Assembly: GCF_900187565.1 (NCBI RefSeq) | Contig: NZ_FYED01000002.1 | Span: 429,193-493,192 of the forward strand | DNA: 64,000 nt | Direction of reading: 5' to 3' | DNA from: Pseudomonas sp. Irchel 3A7 | GTDB taxonomy: Bacteria; Pseudomonadota; Gammaproteobacteria; Pseudomonadales; Pseudomonadaceae | Shown: positions 28,547 to 37,615 of the stretch, piece after piece | How the letters are laid out: every line of letters starts with the position of its first letter | Position numbering within the stretch: position 1 is the first letter of the stretch | Notes under the pieces: generated by a model | Database searches by the model: none | Seen by the model: only the letters and a program-made list of their open reading frames with translations | Told to the model about the DNA's origin: nothing | Program-made: the position numbers and the translations under genes

Positions 28547-28687
28547 TGTGGCGAGGGAGCTTGCTGTGGCGAGGGGATTTATCCCCGTTCGGCTGCGCAG
28601 CAGTCGCAATCGCTGTTAAATGCAGTTCGTCTGAACAATCGCAGGGGGCCGCTTCGCGACCCAACGGGGATAAATCCCCTCGCCACA
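28547..28687. repeat. Compound REP-like inverted repeat, GGCGAGGGGATTTATCCCCG family
   Basis: GGCGAGGGGATTTATCCCCG near the left end pairs with CGGGGATAAATCCCCTCGCC at the right end. Immediately before the left arm sits a truncated copy of the family seen at 8451 (TGTGGCGAGGGAGCTTGC). Both share the inner GGCTGCGCAGCAGTCG. It fills much of the gap between antiporter and chemoreceptor genes. Confidence 0.8.
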
Positions 28688-28707
28688 AAAGCACTCGGCG
28701 CATGGCA

Positions 28708-28734
28708 TAAAGAAAGCCATATTCAGGCCGTTAC
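28708..28734 (+). promoter_or_regulatory. Sigma-28 (FliA) promoter for chemoreceptor gene
   Basis: TAAA at 28708-28711, a 15-bp spacer, then GCCGTTAC at 28727-28734, against the known TAAA-N15-GCCGATAA. It ends 41 bp before the MCP start codon. This links the receptor to the flagellar regulon. Confidence 0.7.
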
Positions 28735-28775
28735 AGTGCAAAGTCGCAGATATTTATCGAATTAAGGACGTCTCC

Positions 28776-30923
28776 ATGTCGCTCAGACAACTTTCCATTC
28801 AATGGAAAATCACCTTGCTGGCCGGGCTGTGCCTGGCGGGCATCGTGACCCTGCTGGTGGGTCTTTCGCTGTATCGCATGGAGCACAGCTCCGAGCTGGT
28901 GAAAGCCTCGAGCATGGAGATGTTGACCGAAGCCGCCCAGGCGCGGATCGAATCCCAGGGTGAAAACCAGGCGCTGGGGATTCGCCAGCAGTTTCTGGAC
29001 GCCTATCAATATGGCCATGGCTTTTCGCGGCAGGTGCTGTTCCTGCGCGACCAGGCCGAGAAGCGCTTCCTCGATGCCTTCGACCTGCGCGAAGACCTGA
29101 CCCGCCAGGTCAAGTCGGCACTGCAAGCCAACCCGGAACTGCTCGGCCTGTCCCTGGTGTTCGAACCCAACGGGCTGGACGGCAAGGATGAGCTGTTCGC
29201 CGGCCAGAGCGACATCGGCAGCAATGAAAAGGGACGCTTTGCCTTGTACTGGTCGCAACCGACGCCGGGCCAGCTGACCTCCATGCCGCTGCCGGAAAAA
29301 GACATGGCCGACACCAGCACCGGTCCCAGCGGCGAACCGGCCAATGCCTGGTTCACCTGCCCGCGCACCACCCTCAAGCCCTGCGTGATCGAACCCTACT
29401 TCTATGTGATCGATGGCCAGAACGTGCTGATGACCAGCATCGTTTTCCCGCTGATGGTCAACGGCAAGGTCATCGCCTCGCTGTCGGTGGACATCAACCT
29501 CAACAGCCTGCAAGCGATCAGCCAGAGCGCGAGCAAGAAGCTCTATGACGGCCAGACCAGCGTCAGCATTGTCAGCCCCGCCGGTTTGCTCGCCGGCTAC
29601 AGCCCGGACGCCGGCAAACTCAGCCAGCGCCTGGAAGCCGTGGACCCGCGCACCGGTGCCGAGCTGATGCGCATGCTCGCCACCAGCAGCAAGATTGCCA
29701 GCCTGCACAGCGATCAGCAGCTCAAGGTGCTGGCGCCGTTCCAGCCGATTCCGGACGGCAAGGCTTGGGGCGTGTTGCTCGATGTGCCGGAGAAGGTGCT
29801 GGTCGGCCCGGCCGAAGCGCTGAAAAAACAACTGGATGAAAGCAACACCGCCGGCACCCTGACCGAGCTCGGCCTGGGTGTGCTGGCCGCGTTGATCGGC
29901 CTGCTGCTGGTGTGGCTGATGGCGCGCAGCGTGACCAGGCCGATCCTCGGTGTGGCGCACATGCTCGAAGACATCGCCAGCGGCGAAGGTGACCTGACCC
30001 GCCGCCTGGCCTACGACAAACAGGATGAACTGGGCCAGTTGGCCGGCTGGTTCAACCGATTCCTCGACAAGCTGCAACCGATCATCGCCGAGGTCAAACG
30101 CTCGGTGCAGGACGCCCGCAGCACCGCAGACCAGTCCTCCGCCATCGCCACCCAGACCAGTGCCGGCATGGAGCAGCAATATCGCCAGGTAGATCAAGTC
30201 GCGACCGCCTCTCACGAAATGAGTGCCACCGCCCAGGACGTCGCCCGCAGCGCCGCCCAGGCGGCCCAGGCCGCGCGGGACGCGGATCAGGCGACCCGCC
30301 AGGGGTTGACCGTGATCGACCGCACCACCGCCAGCATCGACAACCTCGCCGCCGACATGAGTGCGGCAATGGTCCAGGCCGAAGGCCTGGCCGCCAACAG
30401 CGAGAAGATCGGTTCGGTTCTGGAAGTGATCCGCGCCATCGCCGAACAGACCAACCTGCTGGCGCTGAACGCGGCGATCGAAGCAGCCCGTGCCGGTGAG
30501 GCCGGGCGCGGTTTTGCCGTGGTGGCCGATGAAGTGCGCAATCTGGCACGGCGTACTCAGGAATCGGTGGAAGAAACCCGCCTGGTGATCGAACAACTGC
30601 AAAGCGGCACCCAGGATGTGGTGGGTTCGATGGGCAACAGCCATCGCCAGGCCCAGGGCAGCGTCGAGCAGGTCGGCCAGGCCGTGACGGCGCTGCGGCA
30701 GATCGGCGATGCAGTGACCGTCATCAGCGACATGAACCTGCAGATCGCCAGCGCCGCCGAAGAGCAAAGCGCAGTGGCCGAGGAGATCAACAACAACGTG
30801 GCGACCATTCGCGACGTGACCGAGTCGCTGTCGGGGCAGGCCAATGAATCGGCGCGGGTGAGTCAGTCGCTCAATAGCCTGGCCAATCAACAACAGAGCC
30901 TGATGGATCAGTTCCGCGTGTAA
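28776..30923 (+). CDS. Methyl-accepting chemotaxis protein, large periplasmic sensor
   Basis: 715 residues. TM1 is at about 12-34. A roughly 320-residue periplasmic region of double-Cache type follows ([51 protein letters not shown]). TM2 is at about 365-385, HAMP to about 440, and then a methyl-accepting domain with [20 protein letters not shown] and [18 protein letters not shown]. The periplasmic part has a Cys pair ([11 protein letters not shown]). PctA-like receptors of this layout often sense amino acids, but the ligand is not deducible here. A sigma-28 promoter lies directly upstream. Confidence 0.93.
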   Translation: MSLRQLSIQWKITLLAGLCLAGIVTLLVGLSLYRMEHSSELVKASSMEMLTEAAQARIESQGENQALGIRQQFLDAYQYGHGFSRQVLFLRDQAEKRFLDAFDLREDLTRQVKSALQANPELLGLSLVFEPNGLDGKDELFAGQSDIGSNEKGRFALYWSQPTPGQLTSMPLPEKDMADTSTGPSGEPANAWFTCPRTTLKPCVIEPYFYVIDGQNVLMTSIVFPLMVNGKVIASLSVDINLNSLQAISQSASKKLYDGQTSVSIVSPAGLLAGYSPDAGKLSQRLEAVDPRTGAELMRMLATSSKIASLHSDQQLKVLAPFQPIPDGKAWGVLLDVPEKVLVGPAEALKKQLDESNTAGTLTELGLGVLAALIGLLLVWLMARSVTRPILGVAHMLEDIASGEGDLTRRLAYDKQDELGQLAGWFNRFLDKLQPIIAEVKRSVQDARSTADQSSAIATQTSAGMEQQYRQVDQVATASHEMSATAQDVARSAAQAAQAARDADQATRQGLTVIDRTTASIDNLAADMSAAMVQAEGLAANSEKIGSVLEVIRAIAEQTNLLALNAAIEAARAGEAGRGFAVVADEVRNLARRTQESVEETRLVIEQLQSGTQDVVGSMGNSHRQAQGSVEQVGQAVTALRQIGDAVTVISDMNLQIASAAEEQSAVAEEINNNVATIRDVTESLSGQANESARVSQSLNSLANQQQSLMDQFRV

Positions 30924-30941
30924 CCCTGCCCGCAAAAAACC

Positions 30942-31030
30942 TGTGGGAGCGAGCCTGCTCGCGAAGGCGGTGGATCAGACACATTTATGTTGAATGTATC
31001 GCCGCTTTCGCGAGCAGGCTCGCTCCCACA
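30942..31030. repeat. REPIN
   Basis: Canonical arms with loop ACACATTTATGTTGAATGTA. It lies 18 bp after the chemoreceptor stop. Confidence 0.92.
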
Positions 31031-31218
31031 AGGCCTTGTGTCTGTTCATCCACATGATGGCGAGTGGATATCTGTGCAAAGCCGATTATGCTTCATGAAA
31101 CCTTGCAGCGATGCGAGGCCGTCTGTTCGTGTCCACGCTTCGCGCAATCCGTAATCCGATGACATCAGCCCCAGGGCCAGGGTGCGGCAACAACACTGAA
31201 GGTACTCCGGCCTTACAC

Positions 31219-31226
31219 AAGAACAA
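31219..31226 (+). promoter_or_regulatory. Crc/Hfq-type CA motif at the MHS permease ribosome-binding site
   Basis: AAGAACAA fits AAnAAnAA and lies directly before CGGAG and ATG 31241. In Pseudomonas, Hfq/Crc binding at such motifs blocks translation when preferred carbon sources are present. The rest of the 31031-31240 leader shows nothing else. Confidence 0.45.
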
Positions 31227-31240
31227 CGGAGAAAAAAATC

Positions 31241-32917
31241 ATGGCGGCAATCGACAATACAACCACGGGCAGCGCGCCCAACCGGGGGATCACCAGGGAG
31301 GAGCGCAAGGTCATATTCGCCTCGTCCCTGGGCACCGTGTTCGAATGGTACGACTTCTATCTGTACGGCTCACTCGCCGCGATCATCGCCAAGCACTTCT
31401 TCGCCGGCGTCAACGAGACCACTTCCTTCATCTTCGCCCTGCTCGCGTTTGCCGCGGGCTTCGCGGTCCGCCCCTTCGGGGCCATCGTGTTTGGCCGATT
31501 GGGCGATATGATCGGGCGCAAACACACGTTCCTCATCACTATTGTGATCATGGGTGTTTCCACGGCGGTGGTGGGCTTCCTGCCCGGCTATGCGACCATC
31601 GGTGTGGCGGCGCCGATCATCCTGATCACCCTGCGGCTGTTGCAAGGCCTGGCGCTGGGGGGTGAGTACGGCGGTGCGGCGACCTACGTGGCCGAGCATG
31701 CACCGAAAGGCAAGCGCGGTTATTTCACTTCGTGGATTCAGACCACGGCGACCCTCGGCCTGTTTCTTTCGCTGCTGGTGATCCTCGCCTGCCGCACCGC
31801 GCTGGGCAATGAAGCCTTCGAAGCCTGGGGCTGGCGGATTCCGTTCCTGCTGTCGATTCTGCTGCTGGTCATTTCGGTGTACATCCGCCTGCAACTGAGC
31901 GAGTCACCGGTGTTCCTGAAAATGAAGGCCGAAGGCAAGGCTTCCAAGGCGCCACTGACCGAATCCTTCGCCCGCTGGGATAACCTCAAGATCGTGATCA
32001 TGGCCCTGCTCGGCGGCACCGCCGGCCAGGCCGTGGTCTGGTACACCGGGCAGTTCTATGCGCTGTTCTTCCTGTTGCAGACGCTGAAGATCGACGCGCA
32101 GACCGCCAACTTGCTGATTGCCGGTTCGCTGCTGATCGGCACGCCGTTCTTCGTCATCTTCGGCAGCCTGTCCGACCGCATCGGCCGCAAGGGCATCATC
32201 ATGGCCGGTTGCATTCTGGCGGCGTTGACCTACTTCCCGATCTTCACCGCACTGACCCAATACGGTAACCCTGACGTGTTCGCCGCACAGGAGAAGAACC
32301 CGGTCACGGTGATCGCCGATCCCGACCAGTGTTCGTTCCAGTTCGACCCGGTGGGCAAGGCCAAATTCACCAGTTCCTGCGACCTGGCCAAGACCATCCT
32401 GGCCAAGCGGGCCATCCCCTATGAGAACGTGAAGGCCGAACCGGGCACCGTGGCCCAGGTCCGTGTCGGCGAGAAAGTGATCACGAGTTTCGAAGGCACC
32501 GGCATGCCGGCCGCCGACTTCAAGGCGCAGAACGACGCGTTCACCGCCACCCTCGCCACCACTCTCAAGGAGGCTGGCTACCCCGAGAAGGCCGACCCGG
32601 CCAAGACCAACTATCCGATGGTGCTGCTGCTCCTGACGATCCTGGTGATCTATGTGACCATGGTCTATGGCCCGATCGCCGCCTGGCTGGTGGAACTGTT
32701 CCCGGCGCGCATCCGCTACACCTCGATGTCACTGCCCTACCACATCGGTAACGGCTGGTTCGGCGGGTTCCTGCCGACGGTGGCGTTCGCCATGGTCGCG
32801 GCCACGGGGGATATCTACTACGGGCTGTGGTACCCGATTGTCATCGCGGTGATGACGGCGGTCCTGGGGATCTTCTTCATGCCGGAAACCAAGGATCGGG
32901 AGATTCATCACACATAG
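31241..32917 (+). CDS. MHS-family (metabolite:H+ symporter) MFS permease with large loop insert
   Basis: 558 residues, longer than the usual ~440 of this family. The N-half has the MHS signatures: VFEWYDFYLYGSLAAIIAKHFF, RPFGAIVFGRLGDMIGRKHTF and GLALGGEYGGAATYVAEHAP. A roughly 110-residue hydrophilic insert (about 345-455, QEKNPVTVIADPDQCSFQFD onward) separates two membrane helices in the C-half and has two Cys. The last helices are intact (IAAWLVELFPARIRYTSMSL). It is an inner-membrane importer of an organic acid or betaine-like compound; the substrate is unknown. Confidence 0.88.
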   Translation: MAAIDNTTTGSAPNRGITREERKVIFASSLGTVFEWYDFYLYGSLAAIIAKHFFAGVNETTSFIFALLAFAAGFAVRPFGAIVFGRLGDMIGRKHTFLITIVIMGVSTAVVGFLPGYATIGVAAPIILITLRLLQGLALGGEYGGAATYVAEHAPKGKRGYFTSWIQTTATLGLFLSLLVILACRTALGNEAFEAWGWRIPFLLSILLLVISVYIRLQLSESPVFLKMKAEGKASKAPLTESFARWDNLKIVIMALLGGTAGQAVVWYTGQFYALFFLLQTLKIDAQTANLLIAGSLLIGTPFFVIFGSLSDRIGRKGIIMAGCILAALTYFPIFTALTQYGNPDVFAAQEKNPVTVIADPDQCSFQFDPVGKAKFTSSCDLAKTILAKRAIPYENVKAEPGTVAQVRVGEKVITSFEGTGMPAADFKAQNDAFTATLATTLKEAGYPEKADPAKTNYPMVLLLLTILVIYVTMVYGPIAAWLVELFPARIRYTSMSLPYHIGNGWFGGFLPTVAFAMVAATGDIYYGLWYPIVIAVMTAVLGIFFMPETKDREIHHT

Positions 32918-32940
32918 GGCTCAGGGACAAACAAAACCCC

Positions 32941-33030
32941 TGTGGGAGCGAGCCTGCTCGCGAAAGCGGTGTGCCAGTCAATGAAGAGGGTGTCTGACAC
33001 ACTGCATTCGCGAGCAGGCTCGCTCCCACA
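32941..33030. repeat. REPIN
   Basis: Canonical arms with loop CAGTCAATGAAGAGGGTGTC. It separates the MHS permease and the convergent sensor-kinase gene. Confidence 0.92.
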
Positions 33031-33048
33031 GTTTTTTCTCCGGTGGAT

Positions 33049-34365
33049 TCAAATGCGTTTCGGCAACTCGATCAGCACCTTCAACCCGCCCCACTCACTT
33101 TCCTGCAAGCGCAACACCCCGCCCCAGGTATCGACGATGTCACGCACAATGCCCAGGCCCAGGCCATGGCCATCAGTCTGCTCATCCAGCCGGGTGCCAC
33201 GGCTGAACACCTGAGCACGGCGGTCTTCGGGAATGCCCGGTCCGTCGTCCTCCACACACAGCTCAAACCCGTCTACCGTCTCCACCACACTCAATCGCAC
33301 CTCGGCATCCGCCCATTTGCAGGCGTTGTCCAGCAGGTTGCCGAGCAACTCCAACAGGTCTTCGCGATCCCACGGTAATTGCAGGCCGGCCGGGGACCGA
33401 TAACTCAGGTTCAGGTGTTCGCCGTGGATCATGTTCAATGTCGCCAGCAACCCCGGCAATTCGGCGTCGCAGTCAAACAGCGCACCGGGCAGCGCGTCGC
33501 CGGATAACCGGGCGCGGTTGAGTTCGCGGTTGAGCCGCTGCTGAACCTGCTCCAGTTGAGTCTTGAGGATCTTGCGCAGTTGCGGGTGGGCGTCGAGTTG
33601 CTCACTTGACGCCAGGCTCAACAGGACCGCCAGCGGGGTTTTCAAGGCGTGTCCGAGATTGCCCAGGGCATTGCGCGAGCGCTTGAGGCTGTCTTCGGTG
33701 TGGGCCAGCAGATGGTTGATCTGTGCCACCAAAGGTTCCAGTTCCACCGGTACCTGGTCATCGAGTTGCGAGCGCTGGCCCTGCTGCAATTGCGCGATTT
33801 GTTCCCGTGCCTTTTCCAGAGGGCGCAGGGCGCGACGCACGGTAATCCGTTGCAACAACAGAATCAGCAGCAAACCCGCCAGCCCCAGTCCGAAACCGAG
33901 CTGCTGCATGCGCCGGAAGCTCTCGCGTACCGGGGTGTAATCCTGCGCGACGCTGATGGAGATCGACTGGCCCAGGCGACGATAGTCCGAGCGCAATACC
34001 AGCAACTGCTGTCCCTCCGGCCCCAATTGCAGGTTGCTGTGCAGACCGGGATGGTCGAGGCGTGGCAGTTCCTGGTCCCACAACGAACGGGAGCGCCAAT
34101 GGCTGTCGGCAAAGTCGATGCGGAAATAATGCCCGGAAAACGGCCGCTGATAGGCCGGCGACAGGTTTCGCTCATCCAGTTGCAGGCCCTGCGGGCCGCG
34201 GACCAGCGCCACCAGCAGGTTCTCGCTGTCGTTGCGCAGCCCGGCCTCGAGATAGCGTTGCAGACCCATTTCGAACAGCCACAGGCTGGTTTGCGCCAAT
34301 ACCAGGCCGACCACCACCATCACGCTGATCAGGCCCAGGCTCAAGCGACGCTGGATCGACCTCAC
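33049..34365 (-). CDS. Sensor histidine kinase (PhoQ-like group)
   Basis: 438 residues. TM1 is at about 10-32. A periplasmic region of about 120 residues follows, then TM2 at about 155-175 and a HAMP-like linker. The H-box is [19 protein letters not shown] with the phospho-accepting His. The ATPase domain shows N-box [17 protein letters not shown]1 [11 protein letters not shown] and G2 [15 protein letters not shown]. It overlaps the response-regulator gene by 4 bp (ATGA) and is the last gene of a four-gene operon starting with two PepSY genes. Confidence 0.95.
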   Translation of the reverse strand: MRSIQRRLSLGLISVMVVVGLVLAQTSLWLFEMGLQRYLEAGLRNDSENLLVALVRGPQGLQLDERNLSPAYQRPFSGHYFRIDFADSHWRSRSLWDQELPRLDHPGLHSNLQLGPEGQQLLVLRSDYRRLGQSISISVAQDYTPVRESFRRMQQLGFGLGLAGLLLILLLQRITVRRALRPLEKAREQIAQLQQGQRSQLDDQVPVELEPLVAQINHLLAHTEDSLKRSRNALGNLGHALKTPLAVLLSLASSEQLDAHPQLRKILKTQLEQVQQRLNRELNRARLSGDALPGALFDCDAELPGLLATLNMIHGEHLNLSYRSPAGLQLPWDREDLLELLGNLLDNACKWADAEVRLSVVETVDGFELCVEDDGPGIPEDRRAQVFSRGTRLDEQTDGHGLGLGIVRDIVDTWGGVLRLQESEWGGLKVLIELPKRI

Positions 34366-35030
34366 TGCGCTTGCCCGCCGAACAGGTAACCCTGGCCGCG
34401 ACGGGTTTCGATCACGCTGCGCCCCAGTTTGCGTCGCAGGTGATTGACGTGGACTTCCAGCACATTGGAGTCACGCTCGGTTTCACCGTCGTAGAGGTGT
34501 TCGGCAAGGTGGCTTTTGGAAAGAATCTGATCCGGGTGCAGCATGAAGTAACGCAGCAAACGGAATTCGGCGGCGGTGAGCTGAACATCCGCACCGTCGC
34601 GGATCACACACTGACGACCTTCATCCAGTTGCAACCCGGCGGCCTTGAGCGTCGGTTGATTGACCTGACCGTGGGAGCGGCGCAGCAGAGCCTGGACCCG
34701 CAGGTGCAATTCTTCCGGATGAAAAGGTTTGGTCAGGTAATCGTCGGCACCGGCCTTGAGCCCCTCGATGCGTTCAGCCCAGGAACCGCGGGCGGTAAGG
34801 ATCAGCACCGGCGTGGCCAACCCGCCCGCGCGCCACTGCGCCAACACGTCAAGCCCCGGCAACCCCGGCAGGCCGAGGTCGAGGATGATCAAGTCATATG
34901 GCTCGCTGCTGCCCTGGTACACCGCGTCGCGACCGTCGGCCAGCCAGTCCACGGCGTACCCTTGGCGATTGAGGCCGGCCATCAGTTCGTCGGCCAGGAG
35001 CACATGGTCTTCCACCAGGAGCAAACGCAT
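34362..35030 (-). CDS. OmpR/PhoP-family response regulator
   Basis: 222 residues. The receiver domain has the phospho-acceptor Asp in [16 protein letters not shown], the acidic pair near the N-terminus (LVEDH) and Lys in [11 protein letters not shown]. The C-terminal winged helix ([36 protein letters not shown]) binds DNA. It is coupled to the kinase downstream and preceded, 3 bp away, by a PepSY gene. Confidence 0.95.
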   Translation of the reverse strand: MRLLLVEDHVLLADELMAGLNRQGYAVDWLADGRDAVYQGSSEPYDLIILDLGLPGLPGLDVLAQWRAGGLATPVLILTARGSWAERIEGLKAGADDYLTKPFHPEELHLRVQALLRRSHGQVNQPTLKAAGLQLDEGRQCVIRDGADVQLTAAEFRLLRYFMLHPDQILSKSHLAEHLYDGETERDSNVLEVHVNHLRRKLGRSVIETRRGQGYLFGGQAQ

Positions 35031-35033
35031 CGG

Positions 35034-35357
35034 TCAATCTTCCTTGTCTTTCAATAAACGGCCGGTGGCGGCATCGAGGTCGAGCTCGCGGACCACGCCT
35101 TCAACGGTCAGCAACTCGACTTCATAAATGTAGACGTCGTGCTTCTCTTCAAGCTCGGCTTCCAGCAGTTTGGCGCCCGGATAGCGGTCCAGTGCTTGCT
35201 GCAGCAACTGTTCGAGCGGCAGGATCACCCCTCGCTGGCGCAGGCGCAGGGCTTCGTCCTGATCCAGGTCGCGGGCCATGGCCACCGAGCAAAATGCCAG
35301 GAGCACCAGCGCCAGTCGCCTGGCGGTGCGCCAATGTGTAAAAGAAAGCAGCGTCAT
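35034..35357 (-). CDS. PepSY-domain periplasmic protein
   Basis: 107 residues. A signal peptide (ending SVAMA) precedes a single PepSY domain: DEALRLRQRGVILPLEQLLQQA, LLEAELEEKHDVYIYEVELL, VRELDLDAATGRLLKDKED. PepSY proteins sit in the periplasm, and in several two-component systems they modulate the adjacent kinase. The start overlaps the upstream PepSY stop (TAATG). It is homologous to that protein, and the pair appears to be a tandem duplication. Confidence 0.88.
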   Translation of the reverse strand: MTLLSFTHWRTARRLALVLLAFCSVAMARDLDQDEALRLRQRGVILPLEQLLQQALDRYPGAKLLEAELEEKHDVYIYEVELLTVEGVVRELDLDAATGRLLKDKED

Positions 35358-35665
35358 TACGAATCCTGATGATCCTTGAGAACCTGCCCACTGACAGCGT
35401 CTAATTCCAGATCCCACTCGACGCCCTGCGGGTCGCGCAGTTCAATCTGGTAGATGTACTTGCCGTACTCTTCTTCCAGCTCGGTTTCGGTGATGGTGGA
35501 ACCCGGGTGCTTGGCCAGTGCGGTGGCATTGAGCTTTTCAAAAGACACAATGGTACCAGCGTCGCGCAGCCTCAAAGCTTCATCCGGCCCCAGATCGCGG
35601 GCATGGGCGATGCTGGCGGTCAGGCCGATGATGGACGCGGTGAACAGGGCAGTCAGGGTTTTCAT
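35357..35665 (-). CDS. PepSY-domain periplasmic protein, operon leader
   Basis: 102 residues with a signal peptide (MKTLTALFTASIIGLTASIAHA) and one PepSY domain: DEALRLRDAGTIVSFEKLN, TETELEEEYGKYIYQIELRD, WDLELDAVSGQVLKDHQDS. It is the first gene of the PepSY-PepSY-regulator-kinase operon. It has the same E-L-E-E and L-K-D landmarks as its neighbour. A promoter should lie within 35666-35760; I see no strong consensus. Confidence 0.88.
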   Translation of the reverse strand: MKTLTALFTASIIGLTASIAHARDLGPDEALRLRDAGTIVSFEKLNATALAKHPGSTITETELEEEYGKYIYQIELRDPQGVEWDLELDAVSGQVLKDHQDS

Positions 35666-35765
35666 GGGTGTCTCCGTATTCTTTATGTATTGCCTACAGG
35701 GGGGCACCTTAGCGATATGAACTTAATTGAAACTGAATTGCCATCATTGGCCGCACCGCCAATCC

Positions 35766-35855
35766 TGTGGGAGCGAGCCTGCTCGCGAATACGGTGTGTC
35801 AGCCGCCATCAATGTTGAATGACACACCGCTTTCGCGCGCAGGCTCGCTCCCACA
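35766..35855. repeat. REPIN, nearly a full-length palindrome
   Basis: The arms are near-canonical. The loop ends also pair perfectly (CGGTGTGTCA with TGACACACCG), so almost the whole 90 bp can form one hairpin. The centre is GCCATCAATGTTGAA. Confidence 0.92.
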
Positions 35856-35887
35856 TAATTCCAAGCTCGCCAGATACTGAGACTGTA

Positions 35888-36967
35888 ATGACCGCCATCC
35901 ACATCAAGTTCCCCTCCCTGACAATCAAGGCCGGTCCGCGTGCCTTCGCGCGCATTCGTGAAAACGGCCTCGACGCCGCCGATGTCGGTACGCTGCCGGG
36001 CGCTGCGGGTGGCCCCAAGGCGCTGGGGATTCAGGGACTGGACCTGGCGTTGTTCGGCCAATGGCTGCCGTCGGCGCCACGGGAGCGCTCGCTGATCGGG
36101 GCATCGGTCGGCTCCTGGCGCTTCGCCAGCGCCTGCCTGCCGGACGCCGCCGAAGGCATCCGCCGTCTCGGCCACCTTTACACCGAGCAAAACTTCGCCA
36201 AGGGCGTGACCATGGCGCAGATCAGCCAGAGCTCCCGGCGCATGCTCGATGACTTGCTCGACGGCCGCGACGCCACGCTCCTCGACAACGCCTATTACCG
36301 CCTGAACATCATGGTGGTCAAAAGCCACGGCCTGCTCGCCGACGATCATCGCGGCCGCCTGGGCCTGGGCCTGTCCTCGGTGATCGCCGACAACCTGTGC
36401 GGTCGCGCGCGGCTGTCGCGGCACTTCGAGCGGCTGATCATCCACGACCCGCGCCTGGCACCACCGGTCGGCGCGCTGAACGATTTCCCGTCGCGGTTCG
36501 TCGAACTCAACGCCGGTAATCTGCGCCAGGCCCTGCTCGCCTCGGGGTCGATCCCGATGGTGATGGAAGGCGTGCGCGACCTGCCGGGAGCCGGTGCCGG
36601 TACGTTCCGCGATGGTGGCCTGCTGGACTATCACCTCGACCTGCCCTACAGCGGCAACGACATCGTGCTCTACCCGCACTTCACCGACCGGGTAATTCCC
36701 GGCTGGTTCGACAAGACCCTGCCATGGCGCCGCGCCTGCCCGACACGCCTGCAAGACGTACTGCTGCTGGCACCGTCGAAGCAATACCTGGCGCGCCTGC
36801 CCTACGGCAAACTGCCGGACCGCAATGACTTCAAGCGCTTCATGGGCGACGCTCCGGGCCGGCAGAAATACTGGCGCGCGACCATGGATGAAAGCCGCCG
36901 GTTGGGCGATGAATTTCTGGAACTGGTCGCCAACGGTCGCCTTGGCGAGCGCGTGCTGACCCTTTAG
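35888..36967 (+). CDS. Patatin-like phospholipase-family protein
   Basis: 359 residues. The patatin catalytic dyad is visible. The nucleophile elbow G-A-S-V-G-S-W (GxSxG) lies in the first third, and Asp is in the D-G-G motif (GTFRDGGLLDYHLDLPY). The G-rich oxyanion segment appears as LPGAAGGPKALG. There is no signal peptide. These are acyl hydrolases acting on lipids; the physiological substrate is unknown. ATG 35888 is chosen because the frame upstream lies in a REPIN. Confidence 0.8.
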   Translation: MTAIHIKFPSLTIKAGPRAFARIRENGLDAADVGTLPGAAGGPKALGIQGLDLALFGQWLPSAPRERSLIGASVGSWRFASACLPDAAEGIRRLGHLYTEQNFAKGVTMAQISQSSRRMLDDLLDGRDATLLDNAYYRLNIMVVKSHGLLADDHRGRLGLGLSSVIADNLCGRARLSRHFERLIIHDPRLAPPVGALNDFPSRFVELNAGNLRQALLASGSIPMVMEGVRDLPGAGAGTFRDGGLLDYHLDLPYSGNDIVLYPHFTDRVIPGWFDKTLPWRRACPTRLQDVLLLAPSKQYLARLPYGKLPDRNDFKRFMGDAPGRQKYWRATMDESRRLGDEFLELVANGRLGERVLTL

Positions 36968-37053
36968 TCAGGACAAGCTGTTAAACTCGGCGCCTGTTCA
37001 AATTGCCCCAGCGTCGCCGCCGCGATCGCCACTTCAACAGAGCTGAAACCACT

Positions 37054-37410
37054 GTGGAAATTTTCAAAGAGTTCACCTTCGAATCCGCCCACCGCTTGCC
37101 CCACGTCCCGGACGGCCACAAGTGCGGCCGCCTGCACGGCCACTCGTTCAAAGTGGCGATTCACCTGAGCGGTGACCTCGATCCGCATACCGGCTGGATC
37201 CGCGACTTCTCGGAGATCAAGGCGATCTTCAAGCCGCTGTATGAGCGACTGGACCACAACTACCTGAACGACATTCCTGGCCTGGAAAACCCGACCAGTG
37301 AAGTATTGGCCAAATTCATCTGGTCCGAACTCAAGCCCTTGCTGCCTGAACTCAGCGCGATACGCATTCACGAGACGTGCACCAGCGGCTGCATCTATCG
37401 CGGGGAATAA
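37054..37410 (+). CDS. queD: 6-carboxytetrahydropterin synthase
   Basis: 118 residues, normal for QueD, which converts dihydroneopterin triphosphate to 6-carboxytetrahydropterin in queuosine synthesis. The zinc-binding histidines are in FESAHRLP and RLHGHSF, and the catalytic Cys lies in [30 protein letters not shown] and [10 protein letters not shown] complete the pterin site. The start is a GTG at 37054, which gives the usual [13 protein letters not shown]; no in-frame ATG fits. The rest of the queuosine pathway is not in the window. Confidence 0.95.
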   Translation: MEIFKEFTFESAHRLPHVPDGHKCGRLHGHSFKVAIHLSGDLDPHTGWIRDFSEIKAIFKPLYERLDHNYLNDIPGLENPTSEVLAKFIWSELKPLLPELSAIRIHETCTSGCIYRGE

Positions 37411-37429
37411 CAGGGCAACCCAGCTTCTC

Positions 37430-37518
37430 TGTGGGAGCGAGCCTGCTCGCGAAAGCGCTATTTCAGGCACTTCAATGTTGAATTTGCCACCGCCTTCGCG
37501 AGCAGGCTCGCTCCCACA
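37430..37518. repeat. REPIN
   Basis: Canonical arms with loop AGGCACTTCAATGTTGAATT. It lies 19 bp after queD. Confidence 0.92.
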
Positions 37519-37546
37519 ATGACCGCGTTTCGTCAGTTGATTAACT

Positions 37547-37573
37547 AAACAGCCTTCATCGGCTGTTTTTTTA
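37547..37573 (+). terminator. Rho-independent terminator
   Basis: AAACAGCC-TTCAT-GGCTGTTTTTTT, after queD and the REPIN. Confidence 0.88.
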
Positions 37574-37615
37574 TGCCTATGCTTTTTGCCTCTCATCCGC
37601 CAAGAGGACATGCCC

